A stretch of 45,938 bases of DNA from Pseudomonas sp. NFACC02 (lineage in GTDB: Bacteria > Pseudomonadota > Gammaproteobacteria > Pseudomonadales > Pseudomonadaceae), in assembly GCF_900110765.1 (NCBI RefSeq), contig NZ_FOEO01000042.1, forward strand, positions 1 through 45,938, read 5' to 3'. Position numbers and translations under genes: made by a program. Below the pieces are notes generated by a model. The model ran no database searches. It was not told the origin of the DNA and worked only from the letters and a program-made list of their open reading frames with translations. Shown in pieces: positions 1-8,122 of the stretch (positions within the stretch are counted from its first letter, which is position 1; every line of letters starts with the position of its first letter).

Positions 1-50
1 GGATCTGCGCATGCGGGGTGACAGGGAGATCGAGTCGTCTGATTTTGCTA

Positions 51-90
51 CCGCTGCGCGGCAGATCGCGGGGCAAGCCACGCTCCTACA
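51..90. repeat. REP palindromic element (single copy)
   Basis: The stretch ends in the arm ATCGCGGGGCAAGCCACGCT followed by CCTACA. This is the reverse complement of the GTAGGAGCGTGGCTTGTCCC arm seen at 12520 and 40802 in this window. No facing partner lies within 100 bp, so it appears as a solitary REP, or as half of a REPIN whose other arm was lost. Confidence 0.8.
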
Positions 91-118
91 AGGTGGTGTG
101 CGAAGGATTGATGCACGC

Positions 119-460
119 ATCAAAGAATGCGAGGAGCGTTAGCTCCAGCCAGCATTGCTATTGTACGCGACAGTCCAGACACCACAAAACGCGACTTGGG
201 TGCAGGCCAAACGCAGACGACGCGCAGTGGGCCGAGCGGCATGGATGCCGCGAGAGCGCTGCCAGGACATGGATGTCCGTTCAGCGCGGGCCCACGGAGC
301 GTCGTCGGAGTGCGGGTACCCGACGCAGGAGGGCCAAGCCGGGAGCAAAGCGTTTTTGGTCACTTTTGGCTGGGCCGGCATTCCGGGCGCTTTTGCCAAA
401 AGTGACCCGCTGTAAGAGCGGAACCATAATCCGCCGTTACCGCAGCAACGGATATTCACA
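119..460. repeat. Dispersed Pseudomonas intergenic repeat with several hairpins, no convincing gene
   Basis: About 340 bp that is open in several frames on both strands, but no frame looks like a real protein. I recall very similar sequence, including the phrase GCCGTTACCGCAGCAACGGA near its right end, scattered through other Pseudomonas genomes; that is memory, not a search. Two short perfect hairpins share the same loop: CGGCA-TGGA-TGCCG at 237-250 and GGACA-TGGA-TGTCC at 265-278. Further ANGGA motifs occur at 294-298 and near 447-451. Translations of this region would be spurious hypothetical proteins. Confidence 0.6.
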
Positions 461-493
461 CCATCCAGCAGCCAACACCAAAAACCAAAAAAC

Positions 494-820
494 CTACTTA
501 TCAGGCATCGGCATCGGAAACGGCATCACATTCCCGGTCTGACGCGCCTCGCTGATCTTCGCCGTCCCCATCCGCTCAACCTCATCGATACGCACAATCG
601 AATGCATCGGCACGAAACTGCGTACCACACCGTCGAACTGCGCCTTCAACTTCTCTTCGCTGGGGTCCACCACCACCGTCGTGCGCTCACCAAAGACGAA
701 CTCCTCGACCTCCAGAAAGCCCCACAGATCACTTTGATAGATCTGCTTGGCGTACATCTCGTACACCTGACCCTGGTTGAGAAAAATCACCTTGTAGATT
801 GGAGCTTCGCGTTTGGTCAT
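494..820 (-). CDS. DUF1820 family protein
   Basis: A 108-residue soluble protein of unknown function. It starts with an ATG, and the sequence (opening MTKREAPIYKVIFLNQGQVY) matches what I recall of the small DUF1820 family found beside miaB in pseudomonads. It has no signal peptide or membrane segment. It contains many aromatic and acidic residues, and a Met/Pro-rich tail (MPFPMPMPDK). It is transcribed divergently from miaB across a 129-bp gap. Family membership is fairly secure; no biochemical role can be read from the sequence. Confidence 0.85.
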   Translation of the reverse strand: MTKREAPIYKVIFLNQGQVYEMYAKQIYQSDLWGFLEVEEFVFGERTTVVVDPSEEKLKAQFDGVVRSFVPMHSIVRIDEVERMGTAKISEARQTGNVMPFPMPMPDK

Positions 821-911
821 AACAGGCAGGCAATGATCGGGGTTTGAAAAAGGGCGCGAACTATAGCATGCCGCTCGGTAGACGACGCTAGGAACCCGAG
901 GCCTTGGTCAC

Positions 912-917
912 TATAAT
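912..917 (+). promoter_or_regulatory. Candidate -10 box for miaB
   Basis: A perfect TATAAT lies 32 bp before the miaB start codon, in the divergent gap. No good -35 is visible at 16-18 bp upstream, so this is a sigma-70 promoter candidate from the -10 alone. Confidence 0.45.
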
Positions 918-949
918 GCGCGGTTCTTTGAATCACCTGATGAACCCGC

Positions 950-2278
950 ATGGCCAAGAAGCTTTACATCGAAACCCACGGTTGCCAGATGAACGAGTAC
1001 GACAGCTCGCGCATGGTCGACCTGCTGGGCGAACATCAAGCACTGGAAGTCACCGCTCGCGCGGAAGATGCCGACGTCATCCTGCTCAACACCTGCTCCA
1101 TCCGCGAGCGGGCGCAGGACCGTGTCTACTCCCAGCTTGGCCGCTGGCGCGAACTGAAACTGGCGAACCCGGACATGGTGATCGCCGTCGGTGGTTGCGT
1201 GGCCAGTCAGGAAGGCGCGGCGATTCGTGATCGCGCGCCTTACGTGGACGTGGTCTTCGGCCCGCAGACCCTGCACCGCCTGCCGGACATGATCGACGCG
1301 GCGCGCGTGACCCGCCTGCCGCAAGTCGACGTGTCATTTCCGGAAATCGAGAAATTCGACCATCTGCCCGAACCCCGCGTCGATGGCCCGAGCGCTTATG
1401 TTTCGGTCATGGAAGGCTGCAGCAAATACTGCACGTTCTGCGTGGTGCCCTACACCCGCGGCGAAGAGGTCAGCCGCCCGTTCGATGACGTCATCACCGA
1501 GGTTTTCCATCTGGCGGAAAACGGCGTGCGCGAAGTGACGCTGCTGGGCCAGAACGTCAATGGTTATCGCGGCACGACCCACGACGGACGCGTTGCGGAC
1601 CTGGCTGAGCTGATCCGCGTGGTGGCGGCCATCGATGGCATCGACCGCATTCGCTACACCACCTCGCACCCGCTGGAGTTCTCGGACAGCCTGATTCAGG
1701 CCCACGCCGAAGTGCCCGAACTGGTGAAACACCTGCATTTGCCGGTGCAATCAGGGTCGGACCGCATTCTGGCGGCGATGAAGCGTAACCACACGGTGCT
1801 CGAATACAAATCGCGCCTGCGCAAACTGCGCGCCGCAGTACCCGACATCTGCATCAGCTCGGACTTCATCGTCGGCTTCCCCGGCGAAACCGAGAAAGAT
1901 CACCAGCAAACCATGAAGCTGGTCGAGGATGTCGGCATGGACTTCTCGTTTTCCTTCGTTTACAGCGCTCGCCCTGGCACGCCCGCAGCGGACCTCGCCG
2001 ATGACACTCCGGAAGACGTGAAGAAGGCACGACTGAAACAGCTGCAGGACCTGATCAACCGTCAGGGCTTCGAAATCAGCCGCAAGATGGCGGGCACCGT
2101 GCAGCGCATTCTGGTGACCGATTACTCAAAAAAAGACCCGGGCGAGTTGCAAGGCCGTACCGAGAACAACCGCATCGTCAACTTCCGTTGCGACAACCCG
2201 AAGCTGATCGGCCAGTTTGCCGACGTGTACATCGACAGCGCGCAGCCGCACTCGCTGCGCGGGTCGTTGTTGCAGTAA
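950..2278 (+). CDS. miaB: tRNA-2-methylthio-N6-dimethylallyladenosine synthase
   Basis: This 442-residue radical-SAM methylthiotransferase adds a methylthio group to i6A37 in tRNAs that read UNN codons. The N-terminal UPF0004 domain carries the three auxiliary-cluster cysteines C12 (ETHGC), C49 (LLNTC) and C82 (GGC). The radical-SAM motif is C157-x3-C161-x2-C164 (GCSKYCTFC). A C-terminal TRAM domain follows, from roughly residue 375. Length and domain order are those of MiaB proper. A TATAAT lies just upstream, and the PhoH-like gene follows after a REP-containing gap of 294 bp. Confidence 0.97.
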   Translation: MAKKLYIETHGCQMNEYDSSRMVDLLGEHQALEVTARAEDADVILLNTCSIRERAQDRVYSQLGRWRELKLANPDMVIAVGGCVASQEGAAIRDRAPYVDVVFGPQTLHRLPDMIDAARVTRLPQVDVSFPEIEKFDHLPEPRVDGPSAYVSVMEGCSKYCTFCVVPYTRGEEVSRPFDDVITEVFHLAENGVREVTLLGQNVNGYRGTTHDGRVADLAELIRVVAAIDGIDRIRYTTSHPLEFSDSLIQAHAEVPELVKHLHLPVQSGSDRILAAMKRNHTVLEYKSRLRKLRAAVPDICISSDFIVGFPGETEKDHQQTMKLVEDVGMDFSFSFVYSARPGTPAADLADDTPEDVKKARLKQLQDLINRQGFEISRKMAGTVQRILVTDYSKKDPGELQGRTENNRIVNFRCDNPKLIGQFADVYIDSAQPHSLRGSLLQ

Positions 2279-2337
2279 CGCCGAAAAGCTACAAAAGCGA
2301 CGCACTACGCCAATAGGCGACGCCGGGAAGGCGCTAT

Positions 2338-2461
2338 ACCTTGTCCCGCAATCTGCCGGAAACCGGCAGCAAACCCGGATACCCGGTTACATCTGGCATT
2401 CAGAGGTAGCTGAGGTTGCTGCCGCTGCGCGCCAGATCGCGGGACAAGCCACGCTCCTACA
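2338..2461. repeat. Degenerate REP pair between miaB and phoH-like gene
   Basis: The left arm CCTTGTCCCGCAATCTGCCG (from 2339) is degenerate. The right arm (2421-2461, GATCGCGGGACAAGCCACGC then TCCTACA) is intact and inverted relative to it. Inside is a perfect 7-bp stem, CTGCCGG-AAA-CCGGCAG, at 2353-2369. There is no T-run, so this is not an obvious intrinsic terminator. No gene is visible in 2279-2572. Confidence 0.75.
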
Positions 2462-2572
2462 GGTTGTATCGCAACGCCAATCCAACCATTAGTAAGTGAG
2501 CCCTTTCGGACACTGCCCACAGGGGTTATCCTTCCTTTCACCTTCATTGCCGTCGGGCGGCTAAAAACCACT

Positions 2573-3577
2573 TTGAACGCACCTATCGAACCACATCGTT
2601 TCAGCCTCGAACCTATCGAGGCACACCGCTTCGCCAATCTGTGCGGGCAATTCGACGAGCACTTGCGCCTGATCGAACAGCGCCTGGACATCGAGATCCG
2701 CAATCGCGGAGGCCAGTTCGAGATGATCGGCGAACGAAAACAAACCACTTCGGCAGAAAACCTGCTGCGTCGGCTGTACCGGGAAACCAAAAGTACCGAG
2801 CTGTCGCCAGACATGGTGCATCTGTTTCTCCAGGAATCCGGCGTTGAAGAGCTGGACAATCACCCTGCCGCCGAAGTCGGCGTAGCCCTGCGTACCAAAA
2901 AAGGCATGATTCGCCCTCGTGGCCTGAATCAGCAGCGGTACGTGAAGGAAATCCTCGCCAACGACATCAACTTCGGCATCGGGCCAGCCGGTACCGGCAA
3001 GACCTACCTTGCCGTGGCGGCCGCTGTCGACGCGCTGGAGCGAGAGCAGATCCGGCGCATCCTGCTGGTGCGTCCGGCAGTCGAAGCGGGCGAAAAGCTT
3101 GGCTTCCTGCCCGGCGATCTGGCGCAGAAGATCGACCCTTACCTGCGACCGCTCTACGACGCGCTGTACGAGATGCTGGGCTTCGAATACGTGGCCAAGC
3201 TGATCGAGAAACAGGTCATCGAAGTCGCGCCGCTGGCCTACATGCGTGGCCGGACGCTCAATAACAGCTTCATCATTCTCGACGAAAGTCAGAACACCAC
3301 GGTCGAGCAGATGAAGATGTTCCTGACCCGTATCGGCTTCGGCTCAACGGCGGTGATCACCGGTGACATCACCCAGATCGACCTGCCCAAAGGCACGAAG
3401 TCGGGTCTGACCCATGTCATCGAAGTGCTCAAGGACGTTCCTGGCATCAGCTTCACTCACTTCAAACCCAAGGACGTCGTGCGCCACCCGCTGGTGCAAC
3501 GCATCGTCGAGGCGTACGAACGGTTTGAAGAGCGCAGCGACCAGAATGGCTCACGGGACAACCGCCGCGATGCTTGA
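2573..3577 (+). CDS. ybeZ: PhoH-like P-loop ATPase (YbeZ)
   Basis: A 334-residue PhoH-family NTPase that in proteobacteria is genetically and physically linked to the RNase YbeY. The start used here is TTG at 2573; it gives the N-terminus MNAPIEPHRFSLEP that I recall for Pseudomonas orthologs. Walker A is GPAGTGKT (137-144) and Walker B is FIILDE (233-238). A KH-like N-terminal RNA-binding region covers about residues 20-75. The stop overlaps the ybeY start by 8 bp, so the two are probably translationally coupled. The precise molecular role of the family remains unsettled. Confidence 0.93.
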   Translation: MNAPIEPHRFSLEPIEAHRFANLCGQFDEHLRLIEQRLDIEIRNRGGQFEMIGERKQTTSAENLLRRLYRETKSTELSPDMVHLFLQESGVEELDNHPAAEVGVALRTKKGMIRPRGLNQQRYVKEILANDINFGIGPAGTGKTYLAVAAAVDALEREQIRRILLVRPAVEAGEKLGFLPGDLAQKIDPYLRPLYDALYEMLGFEYVAKLIEKQVIEVAPLAYMRGRTLNNSFIILDESQNTTVEQMKMFLTRIGFGSTAVITGDITQIDLPKGTKSGLTHVIEVLKDVPGISFTHFKPKDVVRHPLVQRIVEAYERFEERSDQNGSRDNRRDA

Positions 3578-4070
3578 GCTGGATCTGCAGGTCGCCAGTC
3601 AAGCCAGTGCGCCGAGCGAAGCCCAATTCCGCCTCTGGTGTGAAATGGGCCTGCGCCAACGCTCGGCTGATTCAGAGATGACCATTCGGCTGGTCGACGA
3701 GGCCGAAGGCCGCGACCTGAATCACACCTGGCGTCACAAAGACTACGCCACCAACGTGCTGTCGTTCCCGGCCGATGTACCCGATGAGCTCCTGGATATC
3801 CCGTTACTGGGCGATCTGGTGATCTGCGTCCCTGTCGTCGCCCGCGAAGCCGCCGAACAGGGCAAGGCGCTGGATGCACACTGGGCGCACCTGGTGATTC
3901 ACGGCTGTCTGCATTTGTTGGGCTACGATCACATCGACGATGACGAAGCCGAAGAGATGGAAGCACTGGAACGAGAGTTGCTTGCAGAGTTGGGCTATCC
4001 GGATCCCTACGCCGACGATGAAAACGTCGACACCCCCCATACAGAAACACCAGGCAAGGACCACGAGTAA
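3570..4070 (+). CDS. ybeY: Endoribonuclease YbeY, rRNA maturation and ribosome quality control
   Basis: A 166-residue metal-dependent single-strand endoribonuclease involved in 16S rRNA 3'-end maturation and 70S quality control. The zinc-binding signature HGCLHLLGYDH sits at residues 111-121, giving H111, H115 and H121. The start was chosen at the ATG at 3570, which overlaps the phoH-like stop. An ATG at 3546 in the same frame would add eight residues (MAHGTTAA). The acidic tail after the metal motif is longer than in E. coli. Confidence 0.95.
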   Translation: MLELDLQVASQASAPSEAQFRLWCEMGLRQRSADSEMTIRLVDEAEGRDLNHTWRHKDYATNVLSFPADVPDELLDIPLLGDLVICVPVVAREAAEQGKALDAHWAHLVIHGCLHLLGYDHIDDDEAEEMEALERELLAELGYPDPYADDENVDTPHTETPGKDHE

Positions 4071-4075
4071 GGGCT

Positions 4076-4918
4076 ATGAGCGAAGACCGATCGAGCAACG
4101 GGCAAAAGTCATGGTTGGGCAAACTGACCCAGGCATTTGCCCATGAGCCGAAAAACCGCCAGGAGCTGCTTGAGCTGCTGCGCGAAGCCCATCAAAACAA
4201 ACTGCTGGACAGCGAGGCGCTGGCCATTGTCGAAGGTGCCATTCAGGTCGCAGACCTGCAGGTGCGCGACATTATGGTGCCTCGCTCCCAGATGATCAGC
4301 ATCAAGGCCAGCCAGAGCCCTCGTGAATTCCTGCCGGCGGTGATCGATTCGGCGCACTCGCGCTACCCGGTGATCGGGGAAAGCCACGACGACGTGCTGG
4401 GCGTGCTGCTCGCCAAAGACCTGCTGCCCTTGATCCTCAAGGACAACGGCGGCGCTGGCGACGTGAAGAATTTGCTGCGTCCGGCGACGTTCGTGCCGGA
4501 ATCCAAGCGATTGAACGTGCTGCTGCGTGAGTTCCGCGCCAACCACAACCACATGGCCATCGTCATCGACGAATACGGCGGCGTGGCGGGCCTGGTGACG
4601 ATCGAAGACGTGCTGGAGCAGATCGTCGGCGATATCGAAGACGAACACGACGTCGAGGAAGACAGCTACATCAAACCGCTGCCCAGCGGCGACTTCCTGG
4701 TCAAGGCGCTCACGCCAATCGAAAGCTTCAACGAGTTCTTCGACAGCGAATTCTCCGATGACGAATTCGACACGGTCGGCGGTCTGGTGATGAATGCGTT
4801 CGGGCACCTGCCCAAGCGTAATGAAATCACCGAAATCGGCGCGTATCGTTTCCGCATTCTGAATGCCGACAGCCGCCGTATTCACTTGCTGCGACTGAGC
4901 CCGATCTCCCGCTCGTAA
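4076..4918 (+). CDS. ybeX: CorC/HlyC-family CBS-domain protein (YbeX)
   Basis: This 280-residue cytoplasmic protein has two CBS domains (about residues 65-190; core motif VIDEYGGVAGLVTIEDVLEQ near 160-180) followed by a C-terminal CorC_HlyC transporter-associated domain (about 195-280). Family members are linked to Mg/Co efflux and, as YbeX, to ribosome metabolism beside ybeY. It lies 5 bp after ybeY and 26 bp before lnt, so it is probably part of one operon. Which of the proposed functions applies here cannot be told from sequence. Confidence 0.92.
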   Translation: MSEDRSSNGQKSWLGKLTQAFAHEPKNRQELLELLREAHQNKLLDSEALAIVEGAIQVADLQVRDIMVPRSQMISIKASQSPREFLPAVIDSAHSRYPVIGESHDDVLGVLLAKDLLPLILKDNGGAGDVKNLLRPATFVPESKRLNVLLREFRANHNHMAIVIDEYGGVAGLVTIEDVLEQIVGDIEDEHDVEEDSYIKPLPSGDFLVKALTPIESFNEFFDSEFSDDEFDTVGGLVMNAFGHLPKRNEITEIGAYRFRILNADSRRIHLLRLSPISRS

Positions 4919-4944
4919 GGTCTTATCCCTAATAAGGAATGTAA

Positions 4945-6465
4945 ATGCGCTGGATCACCCGCCCCGGCTGGCCCGGTAACCTGCTGGCCATGGTGGCCGG
5001 CGCGCTGATCACCCTGGCGTTGGCGCCGTTCGATATCTGGCCACTGGCGATCGTTGCGCTGGTGGTTTTTTATCTCGGGCTGCGTGACCTCAAACCTCGC
5101 CAGGCCCTGTGGCGAGGCTGGTGTTACGGTTTCGGCCTGTTCGGCGGCGGCACCAGCTGGATCTACGTCAGCATCCACACATACGGCGAAGCACCGGTCT
5201 GGCTTGCCGTTTTCCTCATGGTGCTGTTCTGCGCCTCCGTCGCGTTCTTCTTCGCCCTCCCCGCCTGGCTGTGGGCGCGCTGGATCCGTCGCAACGAAGC
5301 GCCGCTGGCCGATGCTCTGGCGTTCGCTGCACTGTGGTTTGGTCAGGAAATGTTTCGTGGCTGGTTTCTGACCGGCTTCCCCTGGCTTTATTCCGGTTAC
5401 AGCCAGCTCGATGGACCGCTGAAAGGCCTCGCCCCGCTCGGCGGAATGTGGCTGATCTCCTTCAGCCTGGCACTGACCGCGGCACTGCTGTGCAACCTGC
5501 ATCGCCTGCGCGCACGTCGAAGCTTTCTGGCCGCCGCCGTTGCTTTATTACTGGCACCCTGGGTGATCGGTGTGGCACTCAAGCATCACGCCTGGACCGA
5601 GCCGTCCGGCGATCCACTGAAAGTCGCCGCCATGCAGGGCAACGTCGAGCAAAGCATGAAGTGGGACCCGGCGGCCCTGAATGCCCAACTCGCGCTCTAT
5701 CGAGACATGACGTTCAGCGCCCGAAAAGCCGATCTGATCATCTGGCCGGAAACGGCAGTGCCCGTTCTCAAGGAGCAAGTTGAAGGCTACCTGTCGGTGA
5801 TGGGGAAGTTTGCGGCAGAACGCGACTCGGCCTTGATCACGGGCGTGCCGTTGCGCCAGAAAGGCGGCCATGGCGAATATCGCTACTACAACGCGATTAC
5901 CGTGGTCGGCGAAGGCGACGGTACTTACCTGAAACAGAAGCTGGTCCCGTTCGGCGAGTACGTGCCCTTGCAGGATCTCCTGCGTGGGCTGATCACGTTC
6001 TTCAACCTGCCCATGTCGGACTTCGCTCGCGGACCGGCCGAGCAGCCACTGCTGCAGGCCAAGGGTTATGAGATTGCGCCTTTCATTTGCTATGAGGTGG
6101 TGTATCCGGAGTTCGCAGCCGGTCTTTCCGCCCAGAGCGACTTGCTGCTGACGGTGAGTAACGACACGTGGTTCGGCACCTCCATTGGCCCACTGCAGCA
6201 CCTGCAGATGGCGCAAATGCGTGCGCTGGAGGCTGGCCGCTGGATGATCAGGGCGACCAACAACGGCGTCAGCGCGCTGATCGACCCGTTCGGCAAGATC
6301 ACCACCACCGTGCCGCAATTCCAGCAAGCCGTGATGTACGGCGAAGTCACGCCGATGCAGAACCTGACGCCTTACCTGCATTGGCGTTCGTGGCCGCTGA
6401 TCACGCTCTCGGTGCTGTTGATCGGTTGGGCGCTGGTGGCGAGCCGGATTGCAAAAACCGTTTAG
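4945..6465 (+). CDS. lnt: Apolipoprotein N-acyltransferase
   Basis: A 506-residue inner-membrane enzyme that transfers the third acyl chain from phospholipid to the N-terminal cysteine of lipoproteins. About six hydrophobic segments fill residues 1-210, followed by a periplasmic nitrilase domain. The catalytic triad is visible: E269 in IIWPETAVP, K332 in LKQKLVPFGEY and C382 in FICYEVVYPE. The Shine-Dalgarno AAGGA sits 7 bp before the ATG. Several predicted lipoproteins in this window (lptE, rlpA, the C13 peptidase) would be its substrates. Confidence 0.97.
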   Translation: MRWITRPGWPGNLLAMVAGALITLALAPFDIWPLAIVALVVFYLGLRDLKPRQALWRGWCYGFGLFGGGTSWIYVSIHTYGEAPVWLAVFLMVLFCASVAFFFALPAWLWARWIRRNEAPLADALAFAALWFGQEMFRGWFLTGFPWLYSGYSQLDGPLKGLAPLGGMWLISFSLALTAALLCNLHRLRARRSFLAAAVALLLAPWVIGVALKHHAWTEPSGDPLKVAAMQGNVEQSMKWDPAALNAQLALYRDMTFSARKADLIIWPETAVPVLKEQVEGYLSVMGKFAAERDSALITGVPLRQKGGHGEYRYYNAITVVGEGDGTYLKQKLVPFGEYVPLQDLLRGLITFFNLPMSDFARGPAEQPLLQAKGYEIAPFICYEVVYPEFAAGLSAQSDLLLTVSNDTWFGTSIGPLQHLQMAQMRALEAGRWMIRATNNGVSALIDPFGKITTTVPQFQQAVMYGEVTPMQNLTPYLHWRSWPLITLSVLLIGWALVASRIAKTV

Positions 6466-6482
6466 CCGTTAGCGCGAGACGT

Positions 6483-6571
6483 TGCAGGAGCGCGCTTGCC
6501 CGCGATGCGTCGGTAAATCCGACACAACGATGTAGCCGGAAATATTCATCGCGGGCAAGCGCGCTCCTACA
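6483..6571. repeat. REPIN (inverted REP pair), CGCGCTTGCCCGCGA type
   Basis: The arms GGAGCGCGCTTGCCCGCGAT (left) and ATCGCGGGCAAGCGCGCTCC (right) face each other across about 40 bp. They fill the gap between the convergent genes lnt and ydcF, where the folded RNA could serve as a barrier for both transcripts. Confidence 0.88.
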
Positions 6572-6589
6572 GACTGGAGAGAAGCCGTA

Positions 6590-7351
6590 TTACCGGTAAA
6601 ACAACCGATACCCGATCAATCCCGCCACTTCGTTCAACAATTGCCCGTTCTGCCAGACCGCCTTCGACTCAGGCACCCAGCCGCCAAACGGCCGCGCGTT
6701 GTCCACGCTCAAAAATCCCACTGGCGCCGGGACCACGCTGAATCCCGCCTTTTCGAAACTCCACACCGAACGCGGCATGTGCCAGGCCTGGGTCACCACC
6801 ACCACACGTTTGATCCCCTGCGGCAGCAGGATCGCGGCGGTCATGTTGGCGTTTTCCCATGTGGTGCGGCTCTCGGCTTCCTGCCAGCGAACATTCACGC
6901 CGAAGTCGTCGCGCAACGAATCGGCCATGATTGCTGCTTCACTGGGCGGCTCACCATAATGCAGGCCGCCCGTCGTCAGAATCGGCAGACCGGAGGCCTT
7001 TGAAAGCCTGGCTGCAAAGCGCATTCGCTCCAGCGCCACGCCAGTCGGGATATCGCTGCCCCACGTCGGGTCCCTTCGCTCTCGCCCGGACCCGAGCACC
7101 ACAATGGCGTCCGCGCGCCGGGCCAGATCGGCCCATTGATCCTGCGGCAACGGCGGGATGCTTTCGAGGCCGCGCGCCGACCACTGCACCACGATGGGCA
7201 GGCTCATGGCCAACATTCCGACAAACCCGATCGCAAACAGCAGACGCGCCAGACGCGGCCTGCGACTTCTCAGCCACCAGGCAAGCCCCAGAAGAAGCAG
7301 GAAGATGCCGGGTGGCAACAGCAGGTTTTTGATCACGTAGCGAAAAGGCAT
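6590..7351 (-). CDS. YdcF/ElyC-family (DUF218) envelope protein
   Basis: A 253-residue protein with two N-terminal hydrophobic segments (about residues 8-25 and 36-55) followed by a DUF218 domain. Its motifs include DAIVVLGSG (about 84-92), TTGGLHYGEPPSEA and the conserved WENA / TQAWHMPRS region. The layout resembles E. coli ElyC, which affects peptidoglycan and lipid-carrier metabolism, more than the shorter SanA. The start codon lies inside the 3' arm of a strong hairpin (7346-7380). The Shine-Dalgarno GGAG straddles the loop, so translation may be controlled by structure. Confidence 0.85.
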   Translation of the reverse strand: MPFRYVIKNLLLPPGIFLLLLGLAWWLRSRRPRLARLLFAIGFVGMLAMSLPIVVQWSARGLESIPPLPQDQWADLARRADAIVVLGSGRERRDPTWGSDIPTGVALERMRFAARLSKASGLPILTTGGLHYGEPPSEAAIMADSLRDDFGVNVRWQEAESRTTWENANMTAAILLPQGIKRVVVVTQAWHMPRSVWSFEKAGFSVVPAPVGFLSVDNARPFGGWVPESKAVWQNGQLLNEVAGLIGYRLFYR

Positions 7352-7380
7352 CGGGCATCTCCAGAAGATGCCCGAAGCCT
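7343..7380 (-). terminator. Hairpin plus U-run overlapping the ydcF start codon
   Basis: Read on the minus strand, a 15-bp stem with one mismatch (7380-7366 paired to 7360-7346) encloses the loop TCTGG and is followed by TTTT. It has the form of an intrinsic terminator for the upstream minus-strand gene. The ATG of ydcF (7351-7349) is in the descending arm, so it may also sequester that start. Confidence 0.65.
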
Positions 7381-7437
7381 AAAAGGATTGACGCTAAGCA
7401 ACAATGCTTAATCAGACGGGGTCATTGCCCGTGAAGG

Positions 7438-7821
7438 TTAACGCTTGAAATGTTTGGTGGAACTGTAACGACGCAACTTTGCCGACACATTGGCGCGACG
7501 CTGGTCCTTCAGCCAGATGACATTGGCTGAAGGGTGCGGGGCGCGCATCGGCTCCGAAGGCTCCCGTGAAGTGGTGGAACTCCCCTTCGTTGTGGTCAGT
7601 GAATCCTCTTTTACAACGACGTCCTTCTTTTCTGGACAAGCATCCAGATACGCCTCGATGAACTGGAATTCGGCTTGGCTCAATCCACGCAACTCCAGTT
7701 CAACGGGGCATTCATTGCGAAGCCGGACTGATGTTTTCGCCATGTCCAGGGCAAGCCCCAGACGATCAATCAAACGGTCATACAGATCAGGTTTCTTTAC
7801 TTGGTGCCGCAGCTCTGCCAT
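7438..7821 (-). CDS. Conserved hypothetical protein upstream of leuS
   Basis: A 127-residue protein that I do not recognise. It has no signal peptide or membrane segment. The first 65 residues look folded, with helices rich in Leu, Arg and Glu. Then come a Ser/Thr/Pro-rich linker (about 70-95) and a strongly basic tail (AKLRRYSSTKHFKR). A good Shine-Dalgarno (GAGGTG) lies 6 bp before the ATG, which supports a real gene. It is divergent from leuS and upstream of ydcF. The basic tail could contact nucleic acid, but that is only a guess. Confidence 0.7.
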   Translation of the reverse strand: MAELRHQVKKPDLYDRLIDRLGLALDMAKTSVRLRNECPVELELRGLSQAEFQFIEAYLDACPEKKDVVVKEDSLTTTKGSSTTSREPSEPMRAPHPSANVIWLKDQRRANVSAKLRRYSSTKHFKR

Positions 7822-7972
7822 CCGTTCACCTCACTGAAGATAAACACATACCCTCGTCACTGAGCTTAGCGGCACTGCAAAAACCGGCGCGATGCCGCGA
7901 CCAACGGCGGCTCCCGGGGCTTATGCGGCGATCTACGACAATCTTGGTTTCCCTCGATCCTTCGGCCTCATG

Positions 7973-7978
7973 TATGCT
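7973..7978 (+). promoter_or_regulatory. Possible leuS -10 box
   Basis: TATGCT lies about 145 bp upstream of leuS in the 301-bp gap between divergent genes, without a convincing -35. The rest of the gap (7822-8122) shows no gene, no leucine-rich leader peptide and no T-box-like structure that I can see. Confidence 0.3.
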
Positions 7979-8122
7979 ACGGCGCTTTCCTGTAATTCCA
8001 CTTCGGCTGACCCGGCCCCGAACCCGTCGCACCGCCAAAGGCTCAGCCAGGCAAGCGAATGGGTCCGCCCAGGGAACGCAGCGAAGCGGTCAAGGGTCAC
8101 CCATTTCTAGCCAAAAGTAGCC

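Noticed and set aside
18..542. Open frames of 86-174 codons on both strands in the first 540 bp
   Set aside because: They read through a REP and a dispersed repeat, have Arg/Ser/Cys-rich translations without domains, and overlap each other in several frames.
7822..8122. Leader-peptide attenuator or T-box upstream of leuS
   Set aside because: No leucine-rich short ORF, no terminator hairpin with U-run and no T-box core could be found; T-boxes are also essentially absent from gammaproteobacteria.
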